From contig JAOAIO010000012.1 of the NCBI GenBank assembly GCA_026414665.1, positions 1 through 44,804 on the forward strand: a DNA stretch of 44,804 nucleotides, read 5' to 3'. The stretch comes from Azovibrio sp. (GTDB lineage Bacteria; Pseudomonadota; Gammaproteobacteria; Burkholderiales; Rhodocyclaceae). A program made the translations under genes and the position numbers. This document shows positions 34,296-43,961 of the stretch, piece by piece. Each line of letters begins with the position of its first letter. The first letter of the stretch is position 1. The notes beneath the pieces were generated by a model, which was not told the origin of the DNA, searched no databases, and saw only the letters and a program-made list of their open reading frames with translations.

Positions 34296-37089
34296 GTTGA
34301 CGCCCCTCGCCTGCGCCGTACAGGTTGCTGATGCAACGGCCGCACAGCTCCGGATGCGCGGCATCCTGGCCCACGTCCGCGCGCACATGCCAGCAGCGCT
34401 CGCACTTTCGCCCGACGGCGGGTTCCACCCGGATGGCCGCGGGTCCGCGTTCGAGGTGGGCGGCGGAGGCGATGAAGACGAACTTGAGATCGTCGCCCAG
34501 CGCTGCCAGCGCCTCGTATGCCTCGCCGGCGGCGCGAATGTGCACGCTCGCCTGCAAGGAGGAGCCGATCTGGCCGGCCACCCGCAGTTCCTCCATGGCC
34601 TTTAGCACCTCGGCGCGCACGCCTCGGATCTGGGACCAGCGTGCCATGAGGGCCGCTTCGTCGGCCAGCGCCGGGAGCTCGTGCCAGGTGTGCAGCATCA
34701 CCGAATCTTCAGGATCGTTGACCAGGGTTTGCCAGATTTCTTCGGCGGTAAAGCAGAGGATGGGGGCCATCAGCCGGGTCAAGCTCTGCAAGATGTGCCA
34801 GAGCGCGCTCTGGGCCGAACGGCGCGCCCGAGACGCTGGCGCGGTGGTGTAGAGGCGATCCTTGAGCACATCCAGGTAAAACGCGCCCAAGTCCTCGGAG
34901 CAGAAAGTCTGCAGAGCATGGACGATGCGATGGAACTCGTAACGCTCGTAGTCGGCGCACACCTGCTCGGTCAACGCCCGGGTAAAGGCGAGCGCATAGC
35001 GATCGAGATCGAACCATTCGCTCACCGGCAGCAGGTCCTTGTCGGCATCGAAATCGGCGACGTTGGCCAGCAAGAAACGCACGGTGTTGCGGATGCGCCG
35101 GTAGGCCTCAACCACTCGTTTCAAGATTTCGTCGGAAATGCTCAGCTCGCCGGAATAGTCGGTAGAGGCCGTCCATAAGCGCAGAATCTCGGCCCCCATC
35201 TTGTCAGCGACCTGCTGCGGCGCGATGACGTTGCCCTTGGGCTTGGCCATCTTGTGCCCCTTGCCGTCGACCACGAAGCCGTGCGTGAGCAGCGCTTTGT
35301 ACGGAGCGCGGCCATCGATGGCGCAACCGGAAAGCAGCGAGGACTGGAACCAGCCGCGATGCTGGTCGGAACCTTCGAGGTAGAGGTCGGCCGGGTGGGT
35401 CGATACGGCGGCGTGCGAGCCGCGCAGGACATGCCAGTGCGTCGTACCGGAATCGAACCAGACGTCGAGCGTGTCTTTCATCTTGACGTAATGCTCGGCT
35501 TCGTCGCCGAGCAATTCCTTGGCATCCAGGCTAAACCAGGCTTCGATCCCGGCTTTTTCGACACGTTGCGCGACTTGCTCGATCAGCTCCGCCGTGCGCG
35601 GGTGCGGTTGGCCAGTTTCCTTGTGCAAAAAGAAGGGGATCGGCACACCCCAATTGCGCTGGCGCGAAATGCACCAGTCCGGACGTGTCTTCATCATGGC
35701 CTCCAGGCGGGCGCGGCCCCAGGCCGGGAAGAACTGGGTCTCATCCACGGCCCGTTCCGCCACCCAGCGCAACGTCGGGGCGTCGGCGCTGGCATGGGCG
35801 CGCTGTTCCATGCCGATGAACCACTGCGTCGTGGCGCGGAAGATGATCGGGGTCTTATGTCGCCAGCAATGCGGGTAGCTATGCCGGATTTTTTCCTGCT
35901 TGAGCAGCCGCCCTTTGGCTTCGAGCTCGGCCAATACTAGGGGATTCGCCTCCCAGACCGTCTTGCCCGCAAGCTCACCAACCGACAGGGCCGGCGTATT
36001 GCCGAGGAACTTACCATCATCGCCCACCGGGTTATGCACCGGCAGACCATAACGTTTGCCGACGTTGTAGTCGTCCACGCCGTGCGCGGGCGCCGTATGC
36101 ACGAGACCGGTACCGGCTTCGGTGGTGACATGGGCGCCGCAGACAATGGCCACGTCCCGCGCCTGAAACGGGTGTCGCAAGCGCACGTGTTCCAGGGCAG
36201 CGCCTGGACAGGTGCCTACCACTTTGCCTTCCAGGCCGTAGCGCGCCAAGGCGCCATCGGCCAGCGCGTGCGCCAAAATCAGCGCGCCCTTGGTGGTTTC
36301 AATGAGGGCATAGGTCAGCTCCGGGTGCACGGCCACGGCCTCGTTGGCGGGCAGGGTCCAGGGCGTGGTAGTCCAGATCACGGCAAAGGCGGGGCCGCGC
36401 AGATGACTGAGGCCGAAGGCCGCCGCCACCTTGGCGGCATGGTTGTCATGCACGGGGAAGGCCACGTCGATGGCGGGCGAGGTCTTGTCCTCATACTCCA
36501 CCTCGGCTTCGGCCAGGGCCGAACCGCAATCCAGACACCAGTTGACCGGCTTCAGGCCCTGGTACAGATAGCCCTGCTCCATGATCTTGCCTAGGGCGCG
36601 GATCTCGTCGGCCTCGGCCTGGAAATTCATGGTCAGGTAGGGATTGTCCCAATCCCCGAGCACGCCCAGGCGGATGAAGTCTCGCTTCTGGCGCTCGACC
36701 TGCTCGGCCGCGTAGGCCCGGCAGAGCTCGCGCACCTTATCGGCGGGCAACTGCTTGCCGTGCAGCTTCTCGATCTGGTGCTCGATGGGCAAGCCGTGGC
36801 AGTCCCAGCCCGGCACATAAGGCGCATCGAAGCCGGCGAGGGTCTTGGAACGAACGATGATGTCCTTCAAGATCTTGTTTACCGCATGGCCGATATGGAT
36901 ATCGCCGTTGGCATAGGGCGGACCGTCATGCAAGGTAAAGCGCGGCCGGCCGGCGCAGACTGCACGGATCTTTTGGTAGAGCTTTTTTTCCTGCCACTGC
37001 CGCACCCAGACCGGTTCCCGCTTGGGCAGGTCGCCACGCATGGGAAAGGGCGTATCGGGAAGATTCAAGGTATCTTTGTAATCAGCCAT
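34288..37089 (-). CDS. ileS: Isoleucyl-tRNA synthetase
   Basis: IleS charges tRNA-Ile and edits valine. It has 933 residues, the bacterial type I length. The HIGH motif is at 65-68 ([11 protein letters not shown]). The CP1 editing domain has [17 protein letters not shown] and [24 protein letters not shown] and [17 protein letters not shown] precede the second signature. That signature reads KMAKP (613-617, in [10 protein letters not shown]) rather than KMSKS, which is unusual. The C-terminal zinc site CERCW...CGRCI is intact. It lies 3 nt after ribF and overlaps lspA by 8 nt. Confidence 0.97.
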   Translation of the reverse strand: MADYKDTLNLPDTPFPMRGDLPKREPVWVRQWQEKKLYQKIRAVCAGRPRFTLHDGPPYANGDIHIGHAVNKILKDIIVRSKTLAGFDAPYVPGWDCHGLPIEHQIEKLHGKQLPADKVRELCRAYAAEQVERQKRDFIRLGVLGDWDNPYLTMNFQAEADEIRALGKIMEQGYLYQGLKPVNWCLDCGSALAEAEVEYEDKTSPAIDVAFPVHDNHAAKVAAAFGLSHLRGPAFAVIWTTTPWTLPANEAVAVHPELTYALIETTKGALILAHALADGALARYGLEGKVVGTCPGAALEHVRLRHPFQARDVAIVCGAHVTTEAGTGLVHTAPAHGVDDYNVGKRYGLPVHNPVGDDGKFLGNTPALSVGELAGKTVWEANPLVLAELEAKGRLLKQEKIRHSYPHCWRHKTPIIFRATTQWFIGMEQRAHASADAPTLRWVAERAVDETQFFPAWGRARLEAMMKTRPDWCISRQRNWGVPIPFFLHKETGQPHPRTAELIEQVAQRVEKAGIEAWFSLDAKELLGDEAEHYVKMKDTLDVWFDSGTTHWHVLRGSHAAVSTHPADLYLEGSDQHRGWFQSSLLSGCAIDGRAPYKALLTHGFVVDGKGHKMAKPKGNVIAPQQVADKMGAEILRLWTASTDYSGELSISDEILKRVVEAYRRIRNTVRFLLANVADFDADKDLLPVSEWFDLDRYALAFTRALTEQVCADYERYEFHRIVHALQTFCSEDLGAFYLDVLKDRLYTTAPASRARRSAQSALWHILQSLTRLMAPILCFTAEEIWQTLVNDPEDSVMLHTWHELPALADEAALMARWSQIRGVRAEVLKAMEELRVAGQIGSSLQASVHIRAAGEAYEALAALGDDLKFVFIASAAHLERGPAAIRVEPAVGRKCERCWHVRADVGQDAAHPELCGRCISNLYGAGEGRQHA

Positions 37090-37092
37090 GGT

Positions 37093-38016
37093 TCACTCAG
37101 CACGAAAAAAAGCCCGAGCCGCCGCCACATCCTGTGCGATCTGGGCTTGCAAGGCAAAAAGATCGGGAAACTTCATCTCATCGCGCAGTTTATGCACGAA
37201 CTGGACACACAGGTGGGCGCCGTAGATATCTCCCTGGAAATCAAAGAGATGCACTTCCAGCAAAGGCCGACTGCCCCCCAAGGTAGGTCGTAAGCCAAGA
37301 TTGGCAACTCCGTGGCGCACGCCGCCGGCAAGTCCCTGCACTGCCACGGCGAAAACACCGCTCATTGGCAAAGGGTTGTGCTTGATGTAGATGTTAGCGG
37401 TAGCGAAACCCAGCTGCCGGCCCAGCTTGCGGCCATGCACCACGCGCCCGTCGATGGCATAGGGACGGCCCAGGAACAAGGCGGCCTGCTCCATGTTCCC
37501 AGCAGCAAGCGCCTGGCGCACGGCGGAACTGGAGACTCGCTCGCCGGCCAAAACGACGCTGCCGAGCGCTTCCACCGTAAAGCCATGCCGCTGCCCTTGC
37601 GCCGCGAGAAAGGCGAAATCGCCCTGCCGACCGGCGCCGAAGCGAAAATCGTCGCCGATCACCACATGCCGGGCACGGAGCCCCGCCACGACGATTCGCT
37701 CGACGAAGGCAGCAGCGTCGAGCGCCGCGAGCGCCGCATCGAAATGCGCGACATAGACGCGCTCGATTCCGGCAGCCGCGAAATGTTCGAGCTTTTCGCG
37801 CAAGGTCGTGAGCCGCGCCGGCGCCGCAGCCGGCGCGAAGAATTCGCGGGGATGCGGCTCGAACGTCACTAGACAGGCCGGCAACCCCTGCGCGGCCGCA
37901 ACCTCGCGGAGACGCTCGAGCAACGCCAGATGGCCGCGATGCACCCCATCGAAATTGCCCAGCGTGAGCACGCTGGCGCTAGAAGGCGGGTGGCGAAAGC
38001 CACGAAAGACGAGCAT
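37093..38016 (-). CDS. ribF: Bifunctional riboflavin kinase/FMN adenylyltransferase
   Basis: RibF makes FMN from riboflavin and then FAD. It has 307 residues. The N-terminal adenylyltransferase domain shows VLTLGNFDGVHRGHLALL, CLVTFEPHPREFF, VVIGDDFRFGAGRQGDF and GERVSSSAVRQAL. The kinase domain follows with GRVVHGRKLGRQLGFATANI, PLPMSGVFAVAV and ANLGLRPTLGG, then LLEVHLFDFQGDIYG. It is first in the ribF-ileS-lspA run. FAD supply has no special link to its neighbours; this order is common in bacteria. Confidence 0.97.
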   Translation of the reverse strand: MLVFRGFRHPPSSASVLTLGNFDGVHRGHLALLERLREVAAAQGLPACLVTFEPHPREFFAPAAAPARLTTLREKLEHFAAAGIERVYVAHFDAALAALDAAAFVERIVVAGLRARHVVIGDDFRFGAGRQGDFAFLAAQGQRHGFTVEALGSVVLAGERVSSSAVRQALAAGNMEQAALFLGRPYAIDGRVVHGRKLGRQLGFATANIYIKHNPLPMSGVFAVAVQGLAGGVRHGVANLGLRPTLGGSRPLLEVHLFDFQGDIYGAHLCVQFVHKLRDEMKFPDLFALQAQIAQDVAAARAFFRAE

Positions 38017-38025
38017 GAAAGAAAA

Positions 38026-38045
38026 CGCTGCCGAAAAAAGCAGCG
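38026..38045 (-). terminator. Hairpin between amiC and ribF
   Basis: CGCTGC-(8 nt)-GCAGCG forms a 6-bp stem followed on the minus strand by TTTTCTTTC. It can terminate tsaE-amiC transcripts just before ribF. Confidence 0.55.
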
Positions 38046-38051
38046 ATTATA
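38046..38051 (-). promoter_or_regulatory. Putative -10 hexamer of the ribF-ileS-lspA-ispH run
   Basis: On the minus strand GCGCTATAATCGC contains a perfect TATAAT, 29 nt before the ribF ATG. Initiation would fall inside the hairpin at 38026-38045, so that hairpin would not form in this transcript. The -35 (CTGGGG at 17-nt spacing) is poor. Confidence 0.5.
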
Positions 38052-38099
38052 GCGCGATGCGGGCGCCGCCCCAGAACCAGAGCGGCGGCTTGAGCGCGC

Positions 38100-39416
38100 T
38101 CACCCAAGCCGCGCCATGGGCGACTTGGCGGGCGGCGGATTCTGTTCGAGATAGCGCATGATGCCACGCGCCAAGGCTTCGGCCATCTGCTCTTGATAGC
38201 GCTCATCGGCGAGCTTGCGCTCCTCTTCGGGGTTGGAAATGAAGGCGGTCTCGACCAGGATCGAAGGAATGTCCGGGGCCTTGAGCACGGCAAAACCAGC
38301 TTGCTCGACCTGGGGCTTGTGCAGGCGGTTGATGCCCCCCAATTCCCCCAGCACGGCCTTGGCCAAGCGCAGACTGTCGGCACTCGTCGCGGTCTGCGAA
38401 AGGTCGAGTAAGGTGCGTGCCAGAAAAGGGTCCTTGACATTGATGTTCACCCCGCCCACCAGGTCGGCATCGTTTTCTTTCTGGGCCAACCAGCGCGCCG
38501 CCGTGCTCGAAGCGCCCTTCTCCGACAAGATGAATACCGACGAACCGCGGGCCTCGGGCTTGATCCAGGCATCGGCATGGATAGAAACGAACAGATCCGA
38601 CTGTACCCGCCGCGCCTTTTGCACCCGCACGCCAAGGGGCACGAAGAAATCGCCATCGCGGGTCAAGGCCACGCGCACATTCGGGTTACGCTCCAATCGC
38701 GCTTTCAGGCGCCGGGCGATGGCCAGGGTCACGGTTTTCTCGTAAGTGCCGCCACGACCTACGGCGCCTGGGTCCTCGCCACCGTGTCCGGGATCGAGCA
38801 TGATGGTGATGAGCCGGTTCACCCGGCCACGGCCGCCTTCGGCCGGCTTGCCGCCCGCCTTGCCGGGCTCGGCACGCGTGGGCTCATCGAGCTTCATCTC
38901 TTCGGCCTGGGCGGGCGGCCGATCGCTGCGGCTTTGCTCTTGGAGCAAGGCGAGGAGCGGATCGACCGGAGTTTCTGGATAGACATCGAGCACCAGGCGA
39001 TGCCCGTATTCTCCCACCGGCGCTAGGGTGAACACCTGCGGCGCCACCTTGGTTTTCAATTCCATCACTACCCGTACCACGCCCGGCTTGAAGCGCCCGG
39101 CACGCAATAGCTTGATGTAAGGGTCGCTGTCCGAAACCTTGCCGGACAACGATTCGAGCACCTTGTTGAATTCGATGCCTTCGATATCCACCACCAATCG
39201 ATCGGGATTGTCGATGGTGAAATGCGAGAACTTGACGGGCGCATCGTGTTCGAGGGTGACACGGGTGTAATCGGCCGCCGGCCAGACCCGCACCGCCAAG
39301 ATCGAGGCTTGGCGCGGTCCGGCCAGCCCCAAGGGGGTGACCGAAAGGGCTAGGGTCGCGCCAGCGAAATGCAGGATGCGGCGGCGTCCCAAGCTGCGTA
39401 GAGTCGCGTCAGACAT
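38100..39416 (-). CDS. amiC: N-acetylmuramoyl-L-alanine amidase, AmiC type
   Basis: This periplasmic zinc amidase splits septal peptidoglycan for daughter-cell separation. The ATG at 39416 gives 438 residues. The N-terminus (LGRRRILHFAGATLAL) has a twin-arginine-like signal, as in E. coli AmiC. An AMIN domain (about residues 35-140, VRVWPAADYTRVTLEHD) targets the septum. A Pro/Lys-rich linker leads to the Amidase_3 domain with zinc/catalytic residues in MLDPGHGGEDPGAVG, TYEKTVTLAIA, FVSIHADAW and ILVETAFISNPEEE. The start overlaps the tsaE 3' end by 67 nt, in the usual tsaE-amiC order. Confidence 0.95.
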   Translation of the reverse strand: MSDATLRSLGRRRILHFAGATLALSVTPLGLAGPRQASILAVRVWPAADYTRVTLEHDAPVKFSHFTIDNPDRLVVDIEGIEFNKVLESLSGKVSDSDPYIKLLRAGRFKPGVVRVVMELKTKVAPQVFTLAPVGEYGHRLVLDVYPETPVDPLLALLQEQSRSDRPPAQAEEMKLDEPTRAEPGKAGGKPAEGGRGRVNRLITIMLDPGHGGEDPGAVGRGGTYEKTVTLAIARRLKARLERNPNVRVALTRDGDFFVPLGVRVQKARRVQSDLFVSIHADAWIKPEARGSSVFILSEKGASSTAARWLAQKENDADLVGGVNINVKDPFLARTLLDLSQTATSADSLRLAKAVLGELGGINRLHKPQVEQAGFAVLKAPDIPSILVETAFISNPEEERKLADERYQEQMAEALARGIMRYLEQNPPPAKSPMARLG

Positions 39417-39865
39417 GACAGGCCCTCCTCGCTTAACGCCACGATGCGGCAACGGCGACCTGGCGCATCATGCGTAAGCGCCACGCGCAGATCGGCCGGC
39501 GGCACATAGCCAGCAGCCTTTTCCGGCCACTCCACCAGACAGACCGAATCGTTGCGAAAATATTCGCCCAAACCCGCATCGAGAAACTCCTCCGGCGAAC
39601 CGAAGCGATAAAAATCAAAGTGATACAAGTATAAGCTCGAAATTACGTAAACTTCAACCAATGCATAAGTCGGGCTCTTGACCGGGCCTGTATGGCCCAA
39701 GGCGCGCAACAAGGCCCGCACCAAGGTCGTCTTGCCGGCGCCTAGATCGCCTTCGAGATAAAGCACCAAACCCGGGGTGAGGCAGGATGCCAAGCGCGCC
39801 CCCAAGTCCTGGGTGGCGGCCTCGTCGGGCAAGCCGAATTCACGGGTACACTGCGGCACATGCAT
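39350..39865 (-). CDS. tsaE: tRNA threonylcarbamoyladenosine biosynthesis ATPase TsaE
   Basis: TsaE is the ATPase partner of TsaB/TsaD in making t6A37 of ANN-decoding tRNAs. The predicted length is 171 residues. LPDEAATQDLGARLA, the P-loop LEGDLGAGKTTLVRALLRALG (in parts), SPTYALVEVY, YHFDFYRFGSPEEFLDAGL and LVEWPEKAAGY are diagnostic. The ATG at 39865 interlocks with the queG ATG on the other strand; GTG at 39859 is an alternative. The region about 39604-39672 inside the gene is distinctly AT-rich. The C-terminal 25 residues overlap amiC and may be variable. Confidence 0.93.
   Translation of the reverse strand: MHVPQCTREFGLPDEAATQDLGARLASCLTPGLVLYLEGDLGAGKTTLVRALLRALGHTGPVKSPTYALVEVYVISSLYLYHFDFYRFGSPEEFLDAGLGEYFRNDSVCLVEWPEKAAGYVPPADLRVALTHDAPGRRCRIVALSEEGLSCLTRLYAAWDAAASCISLARP
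39847..39852 (+). promoter_or_regulatory. Possible -10 hexamer 7 nt before queG ATG
   Basis: TACACT (4 of 6 matches) lies inside tsaE on the opposite strand. It repeats the regB and tamA arrangement. No -35 is clear, so confidence is low. Confidence 0.25.
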
Positions 39866-40936
39866 GATGCTGACTCCTTGATCGAACTGGCGGACAAGCT
39901 AGGTGGCTGGGCGCGTGAACTGGGCTTTGCCCGGCTCGGCATCGCCCAGGCCCAGGTCGGGGAAGCCAAGCTACGTCTGGCCGAATGGCTGGCTGCCGGC
40001 CGGCACGGGGAAATGGATTATATGGCGCGCCATGCCGACCTGCGCGCCAACCCTCAAGCGCTCGTACCCGGCACGCTCACGGTGATTACCGTGGCGCTCG
40101 ACTACTGGCCAAAACGAGGCGCGTCGCCAGCCATCGCCAAGCTGGCCCAGCCGGAACGGGCCTATGTCTCGGGTTATGCCTTGGGCCGGGATTACCACAA
40201 AGTGATGCGAAGCCGGCTGCAAAAGCTGGCTGACCGCATGGCGGCCGCCATCGGCCCATTCGGCTATCGCGTGTTCTCCGATTCGGCCCCGGTCATGGAA
40301 GTGGAATTCGCCAGCCGCGCCGGCCTCGGCTGGCGCGGCAAGCACACTCTACTGTTGTCGCAAGAAGGCTCTTGGCGCTTTCTCGGCGAGATCTACACCG
40401 ACCTGCCTTTACCCGAGACCGCGCCGGAAACACCCCACTGCGGCCGCTGTACCGCCTGTATCGCCGCCTGTCCCACGCGGGCCATCGTCGCTCCTTACCA
40501 GGTCGATGCGCGCCTGTGCATCTCCTATCTCACCATCGAGCTCGCCGGCACCATTCCCGAAGATCTGCGGCCTTTGATCGGCAACCGCATCTATGGCTGC
40601 GATGATTGCCAGCTCTACTGCCCCTGGAACCGCTTCGCTCGGCTTGGCGACCCGGAGTTCGCGCCCCGGCAGGGCCTGGATCAGGCCAGCCTCGTCGAGC
40701 TATTCGCCTGGGAGGAAGCCGAGTTCCAGGCGCGGCTCGCGGGCAGCCCGATCCGGCGTATCGGCCACGTGCGCTGGCTACGCAACATCGCCGTGGCGCT
40801 CGGCAACGGTCCGCCAACTCCGGCGGCATTCGCGGCGCTAGAAAAAAGACGCGGCCACGCCGCGCCGCTGGTGCGCGAGCACGTGGCCTGGGCCCTTGCC
40901 CAATTGGCGGGCAAGGCGGCGATGCTCAAGTCCTGA
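39860..40936 (+). CDS. queG: Epoxyqueuosine reductase
   Basis: QueG reduces epoxyqueuosine to queuosine in tRNA with cobalamin and two 4Fe-4S clusters. It has 358 residues. The N-terminal domain has [16 protein letters not shown] and [23 protein letters not shown] (in parts). [26 protein letters not shown] (in parts) is typical. The ferredoxin motifs are [16 protein letters not shown] and [14 protein letters not shown]. The C-terminus has a HEAT-like repeat, NIAVALGN. The ATG at 39860 overlaps the tsaE start. The stop overlaps the chemoreceptor stop on the other strand by 11 nt. Confidence 0.96.
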   Translation: MHDADSLIELADKLGGWARELGFARLGIAQAQVGEAKLRLAEWLAAGRHGEMDYMARHADLRANPQALVPGTLTVITVALDYWPKRGASPAIAKLAQPERAYVSGYALGRDYHKVMRSRLQKLADRMAAAIGPFGYRVFSDSAPVMEVEFASRAGLGWRGKHTLLLSQEGSWRFLGEIYTDLPLPETAPETPHCGRCTACIAACPTRAIVAPYQVDARLCISYLTIELAGTIPEDLRPLIGNRIYGCDDCQLYCPWNRFARLGDPEFAPRQGLDQASLVELFAWEEAEFQARLAGSPIRRIGHVRWLRNIAVALGNGPPTPAAFAALEKRRGHAAPLVREHVAWALAQLAGKAAMLKS

Positions 40937-42965
40937 AACAGGCCAGCGCGGCTTGCAGACGCTCCGCCAGGCTTTGCAAATGCCGGGTCGCCTCGGCGTT
41001 CTGCTCGGCAACGTTGGTATTCGATTCGGCCATCTGGGCGATGTTTTCCACGGAACGGGCGATATCCTGGCTCGCCGCGCTCTGCTCACGCGTGCCGTTG
41101 GCGATGTCGTGCCCCACCCGCACCACACGCTCGGCTTTCTGGTCGATCTCGGACAACGCCGCGCCCGCCTCGCGGGCTAGACCGACGCCCTCGTCCATGC
41201 GGCTTCTGACCTGGCTCATGCGCGTCACTGCCGCCTGGGTATCGCGCACGATGGCATCGATGGTAGCGGCGATTTCTTGGGTCGAGAGGGTAGTACGCTC
41301 AGCGAGCTTACGCACCTCGTCGGCCACCACGGCGAAGCCGCGCCCGGCCTCGCCAGCGCGTGCCGCCTCGATCGCGGCATTCAAGGCCAAGAGATTGGTC
41401 TGATCGGCAATCTCGCGGATCACCCCCACCACTGAGGAAATCTGGCGCGACTGCTCACCCAAGGCCATGATGGTGTCGGCGGAATCGCCGATCTCGCGCG
41501 CGATGGTTTCCATCTGCGTCACGGTGCGGCTCACCACCTGATGCCCCGCCACCGTCGCCTGGCGCGCCGCCGCGCTCAAGTCAGCCGCTTCGCCCGCGTT
41601 TTCGGCGACATGCGTAATGCTCACCGACAGCTCTTCGACCGAGGCCGCCATGCTCGAGGCCGCCTGAGACTGCTGCCCGGCGCTGTCTTCGAGCGCACGC
41701 GAAGCCTGCCCGAGCTCGCCGGCGGCACCCCCAATCGAAGTCGACGCGGCATGTACCTCGCCGACCAGTTTGCGCATGCTCTCCGCCGTGGCATTGAGCG
41801 CGTGTCCCAAGCGCAACATTTCGTTGCCGCTCGCGGCATCGGCGGCGCTCACGCTCACCTGCAGATTTCCCTGGCCAAGCTGGGTGAGCGCCTCGGTAAC
41901 ACCGGCAAGCGGCGCCAAGCGCGAACGCACCAAGAAATACACAAGGAGGCCAGAAGCCAACGCGTCGACGATGCCAACGATCAGCATCACATTGCGCATT
42001 TGATGGCTGGCCTTCAGATATTCCTCGAGCCGACTACCCGTCGCCACCGTCATGCCCCAGCCCGGGGAATGGCCGATGCCGACGATGCGCTCCTGGCGCT
42101 CGCCGGCCGCGCCCTCGAGCACGTAGCGCAAAGCGCCTTCCTTTTTCGCCATGACCTGGCGCACCACCGCCTGCGCCGGACCGGGCAAGGCCTCGCTCAC
42201 GAACTTGCCTTGATACTCGGGGTGCAAGATGAACTCGCCGATCTTGGTCTCATCCTCGCTCGGGCGCACGATCCAAACATAACCGGTATCGCCGGCCTTG
42301 ATGCGCCCCATGACCTCGCGGATTTGCTGCAACTCAGCCGCCAGCGCGATGCGCACCGAAAGACCGCCGAATACCTGACCATCGCCGCCTTTGAGCGCTT
42401 TCACGGTGCTGAAATAAAACTCGCCGTTACGCACCACGAGGCCGGCGTAATCCTCACCTTTATGCAAGGCTTGAACGACCGGATCTTTGTCATTCAGAGC
42501 GATTCCGTCCATGAACTTGCCATCGCGCTTGAGCAGCGTCGCGGCGCGGTAAACCTTACCGCCATCGAGCACCAGGAAGGCGATGTCATCACCAGTCAAC
42601 TCTCGGAATTCCTCCAGGCGCCTGTGCTGACCATTGAGGATGTCGCCGCCCAAGCGCAGCACCGGCAAATCGACATCGCCGGTTCTCACCCGACCTTCGC
42701 CAAGGCGGATCTCGCCGCCCAGCCACTGCCGCAAAAAGCGCGCCTGACGCTCGCCCCGGACACGCACGTTCTCGAAATAGGCATCGAGAATGCTGGCCAG
42801 CACCCTAGCTTGCTCATGCAGTTCCTGCTCGGTCTCGGCAATCGCGCTTTGTTCGTTGAGACGGTTGCTCGCCACGGTGACGAGGGCAAAGACGAAAAGC
42901 AGAAAGGCCACGGCGGCCACGATGATCTGTTGGGAAATAGGGAGATGGCGATAGCGCACGAACAT
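40926..42965 (-). CDS. Methyl-accepting chemotaxis protein with periplasmic Cache-type sensor
   Basis: The 679-residue chemoreceptor starts at the ATG at 42965, preceded by AGAGGAT; a GTG seven codons earlier is an alternative. TM1 is at about residues 12-32. The periplasmic sensor (about 33-318) resembles an sCache domain, with [20 protein letters not shown] and [12 protein letters not shown] among its segments. TM2 (about 323-345) is followed by HAMP ([19 protein letters not shown]). The signalling hairpin has [40 protein letters not shown] and [10 protein letters not shown]. The ligand is unknown. No che or fli genes adjoin it, so it is an orphan receptor. There is no pentapeptide tail for CheR (it ends CFRT). 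Confidence 0.93.
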   Translation of the reverse strand: MFVRYRHLPISQQIIVAAVAFLLFVFALVTVASNRLNEQSAIAETEQELHEQARVLASILDAYFENVRVRGERQARFLRQWLGGEIRLGEGRVRTGDVDLPVLRLGGDILNGQHRRLEEFRELTGDDIAFLVLDGGKVYRAATLLKRDGKFMDGIALNDKDPVVQALHKGEDYAGLVVRNGEFYFSTVKALKGGDGQVFGGLSVRIALAAELQQIREVMGRIKAGDTGYVWIVRPSEDETKIGEFILHPEYQGKFVSEALPGPAQAVVRQVMAKKEGALRYVLEGAAGERQERIVGIGHSPGWGMTVATGSRLEEYLKASHQMRNVMLIVGIVDALASGLLVYFLVRSRLAPLAGVTEALTQLGQGNLQVSVSAADAASGNEMLRLGHALNATAESMRKLVGEVHAASTSIGGAAGELGQASRALEDSAGQQSQAASSMAASVEELSVSITHVAENAGEAADLSAAARQATVAGHQVVSRTVTQMETIAREIGDSADTIMALGEQSRQISSVVGVIREIADQTNLLALNAAIEAARAGEAGRGFAVVADEVRKLAERTTLSTQEIAATIDAIVRDTQAAVTRMSQVRSRMDEGVGLAREAGAALSEIDQKAERVVRVGHDIANGTREQSAASQDIARSVENIAQMAESNTNVAEQNAEATRHLQSLAERLQAALACFRT

Positions 42966-43240
42966 GGAACGATCCTCTTTCGACACGGACTAGGCAAACC
43001 AGCCGCAGGCGAAAGAGCATACTCCAGAGCAAGAAAAGGGCATAGCGGCAGGACACCGTCACCATGCCCTCAGCGCTAGCGCAGTGCGTCCAGCCTGCGC
43101 GGCTTTACCTTAGCGCGAAAGTCGCGCAGCGCCGTATGCCCTGCCCCGGCGCGGGGAAGGAGGTGGGAAGAGGGGCTGCCCGCCGCTTTCCTGTTCAGCG
43201 GCCAGCCGAGCGATCATGTTCGCTTAAGACGGCCGCGGCT
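42966..43240. other. 275-bp intergenic region between the chemoreceptor and azoR
   Basis: It should carry the chemoreceptor promoter, but no convincing sigma-70, sigma-28 or sigma-54 element is recognised. A 10-bp palindrome GCGCTAGCGC is at 43072-43081. No plausible gene is seen. Confidence 0.5.
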
Positions 43241-43840
43241 TTAGACGACGCATGCCTCGATTTCCGCCGCGGCGGCGGCAAAAGCCTTATCCAGCGCATC
43301 CCCACCCAGCGCCAAGCCCTCGGCATAAATGCAACGCACGTCGGTCATGCCGAGAAACGCCAGCATATGCTTCAGATAAGGTACTTGCGTATCGGCCGGC
43401 GTGTCACGATACAAGCCCCCCCTGGCCAGGGCCAAGTACACCGTCTTGCCCTTGAGCAGCCCTTCGGGGCCCGCAGCGCCGTAGCAAAACGTCACGCCGG
43501 CCCGAGCGATCGCGTCAAGCCAGCTCTTCAATTGCACCGACACGCCGAAGTTGTACATCGGCACGCCCAGCACGATCACATCCGCGGCCTGAACCTGGGC
43601 GATGAGAGCATCGTCGAGCGCCACCCGGGCGGCCTGCGCCGCCGTGCGCTGCGCGGCCGGAGTCATCAAAGCCTCGAGTGCCGGGGCATCGAGGACGGGG
43701 TGCGGCTCACGGGCCAGATCCCGCACTTCGAGGCGGGCCTCGGGATAGCGCGCGCGCAGACGGGCGCTGATGCAATCGGCCAGACGGGTGGAATGGGCGC
43801 CACTGCTACGGGCGCTGGTATTGATCTGCAAAATATTCAT
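43241..43840 (-). CDS. azoR: FMN-dependent NADH:azo/quinone oxidoreductase
   Basis: AzoR-type flavodoxin-fold enzymes reduce quinones and azo compounds with NADH. The ATG at 43840 ([20 protein letters not shown]) has GGAG upstream and gives 199 residues. The FMN phosphate site is [12 protein letters not shown]. The isoalloxazine loop [20 protein letters not shown] is typical, along with [23 protein letters not shown] (in parts) and [21 protein letters not shown] (in parts). It is divergent from a LysR gene with an operator-like palindrome between them, so it is likely induced by electrophiles or quinones. Confidence 0.94.
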   Translation of the reverse strand: MNILQINTSARSSGAHSTRLADCISARLRARYPEARLEVRDLAREPHPVLDAPALEALMTPAAQRTAAQAARVALDDALIAQVQAADVIVLGVPMYNFGVSVQLKSWLDAIARAGVTFCYGAAGPEGLLKGKTVYLALARGGLYRDTPADTQVPYLKHMLAFLGMTDVRCIYAEGLALGGDALDKAFAAAAAEIEACVV

Positions 43841-43937
43841 GGCATGCTCCGTCACGTTACGCAGCATCAGTGCTGCGATGGCACGCACTTTATTGGCATT
43901 GCTGGCGCAATAGAAGCCACGAACATGGCCATCACCA

Positions 43938-43951
43938 TTCCATATATGGAA
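43938..43951. promoter_or_regulatory. Perfect 14-bp palindrome, candidate operator of the azoR/LysR pair
   Basis: TTCCATATATGGAA lies 10 nt before the LysR ATG and about 98 nt before azoR. The two ends have the T...A form of LysR-type sites, and the centre CATATATG also resembles a -10 region. Confidence 0.7.
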
Positions 43952-43961
43952 CAATGCAACC

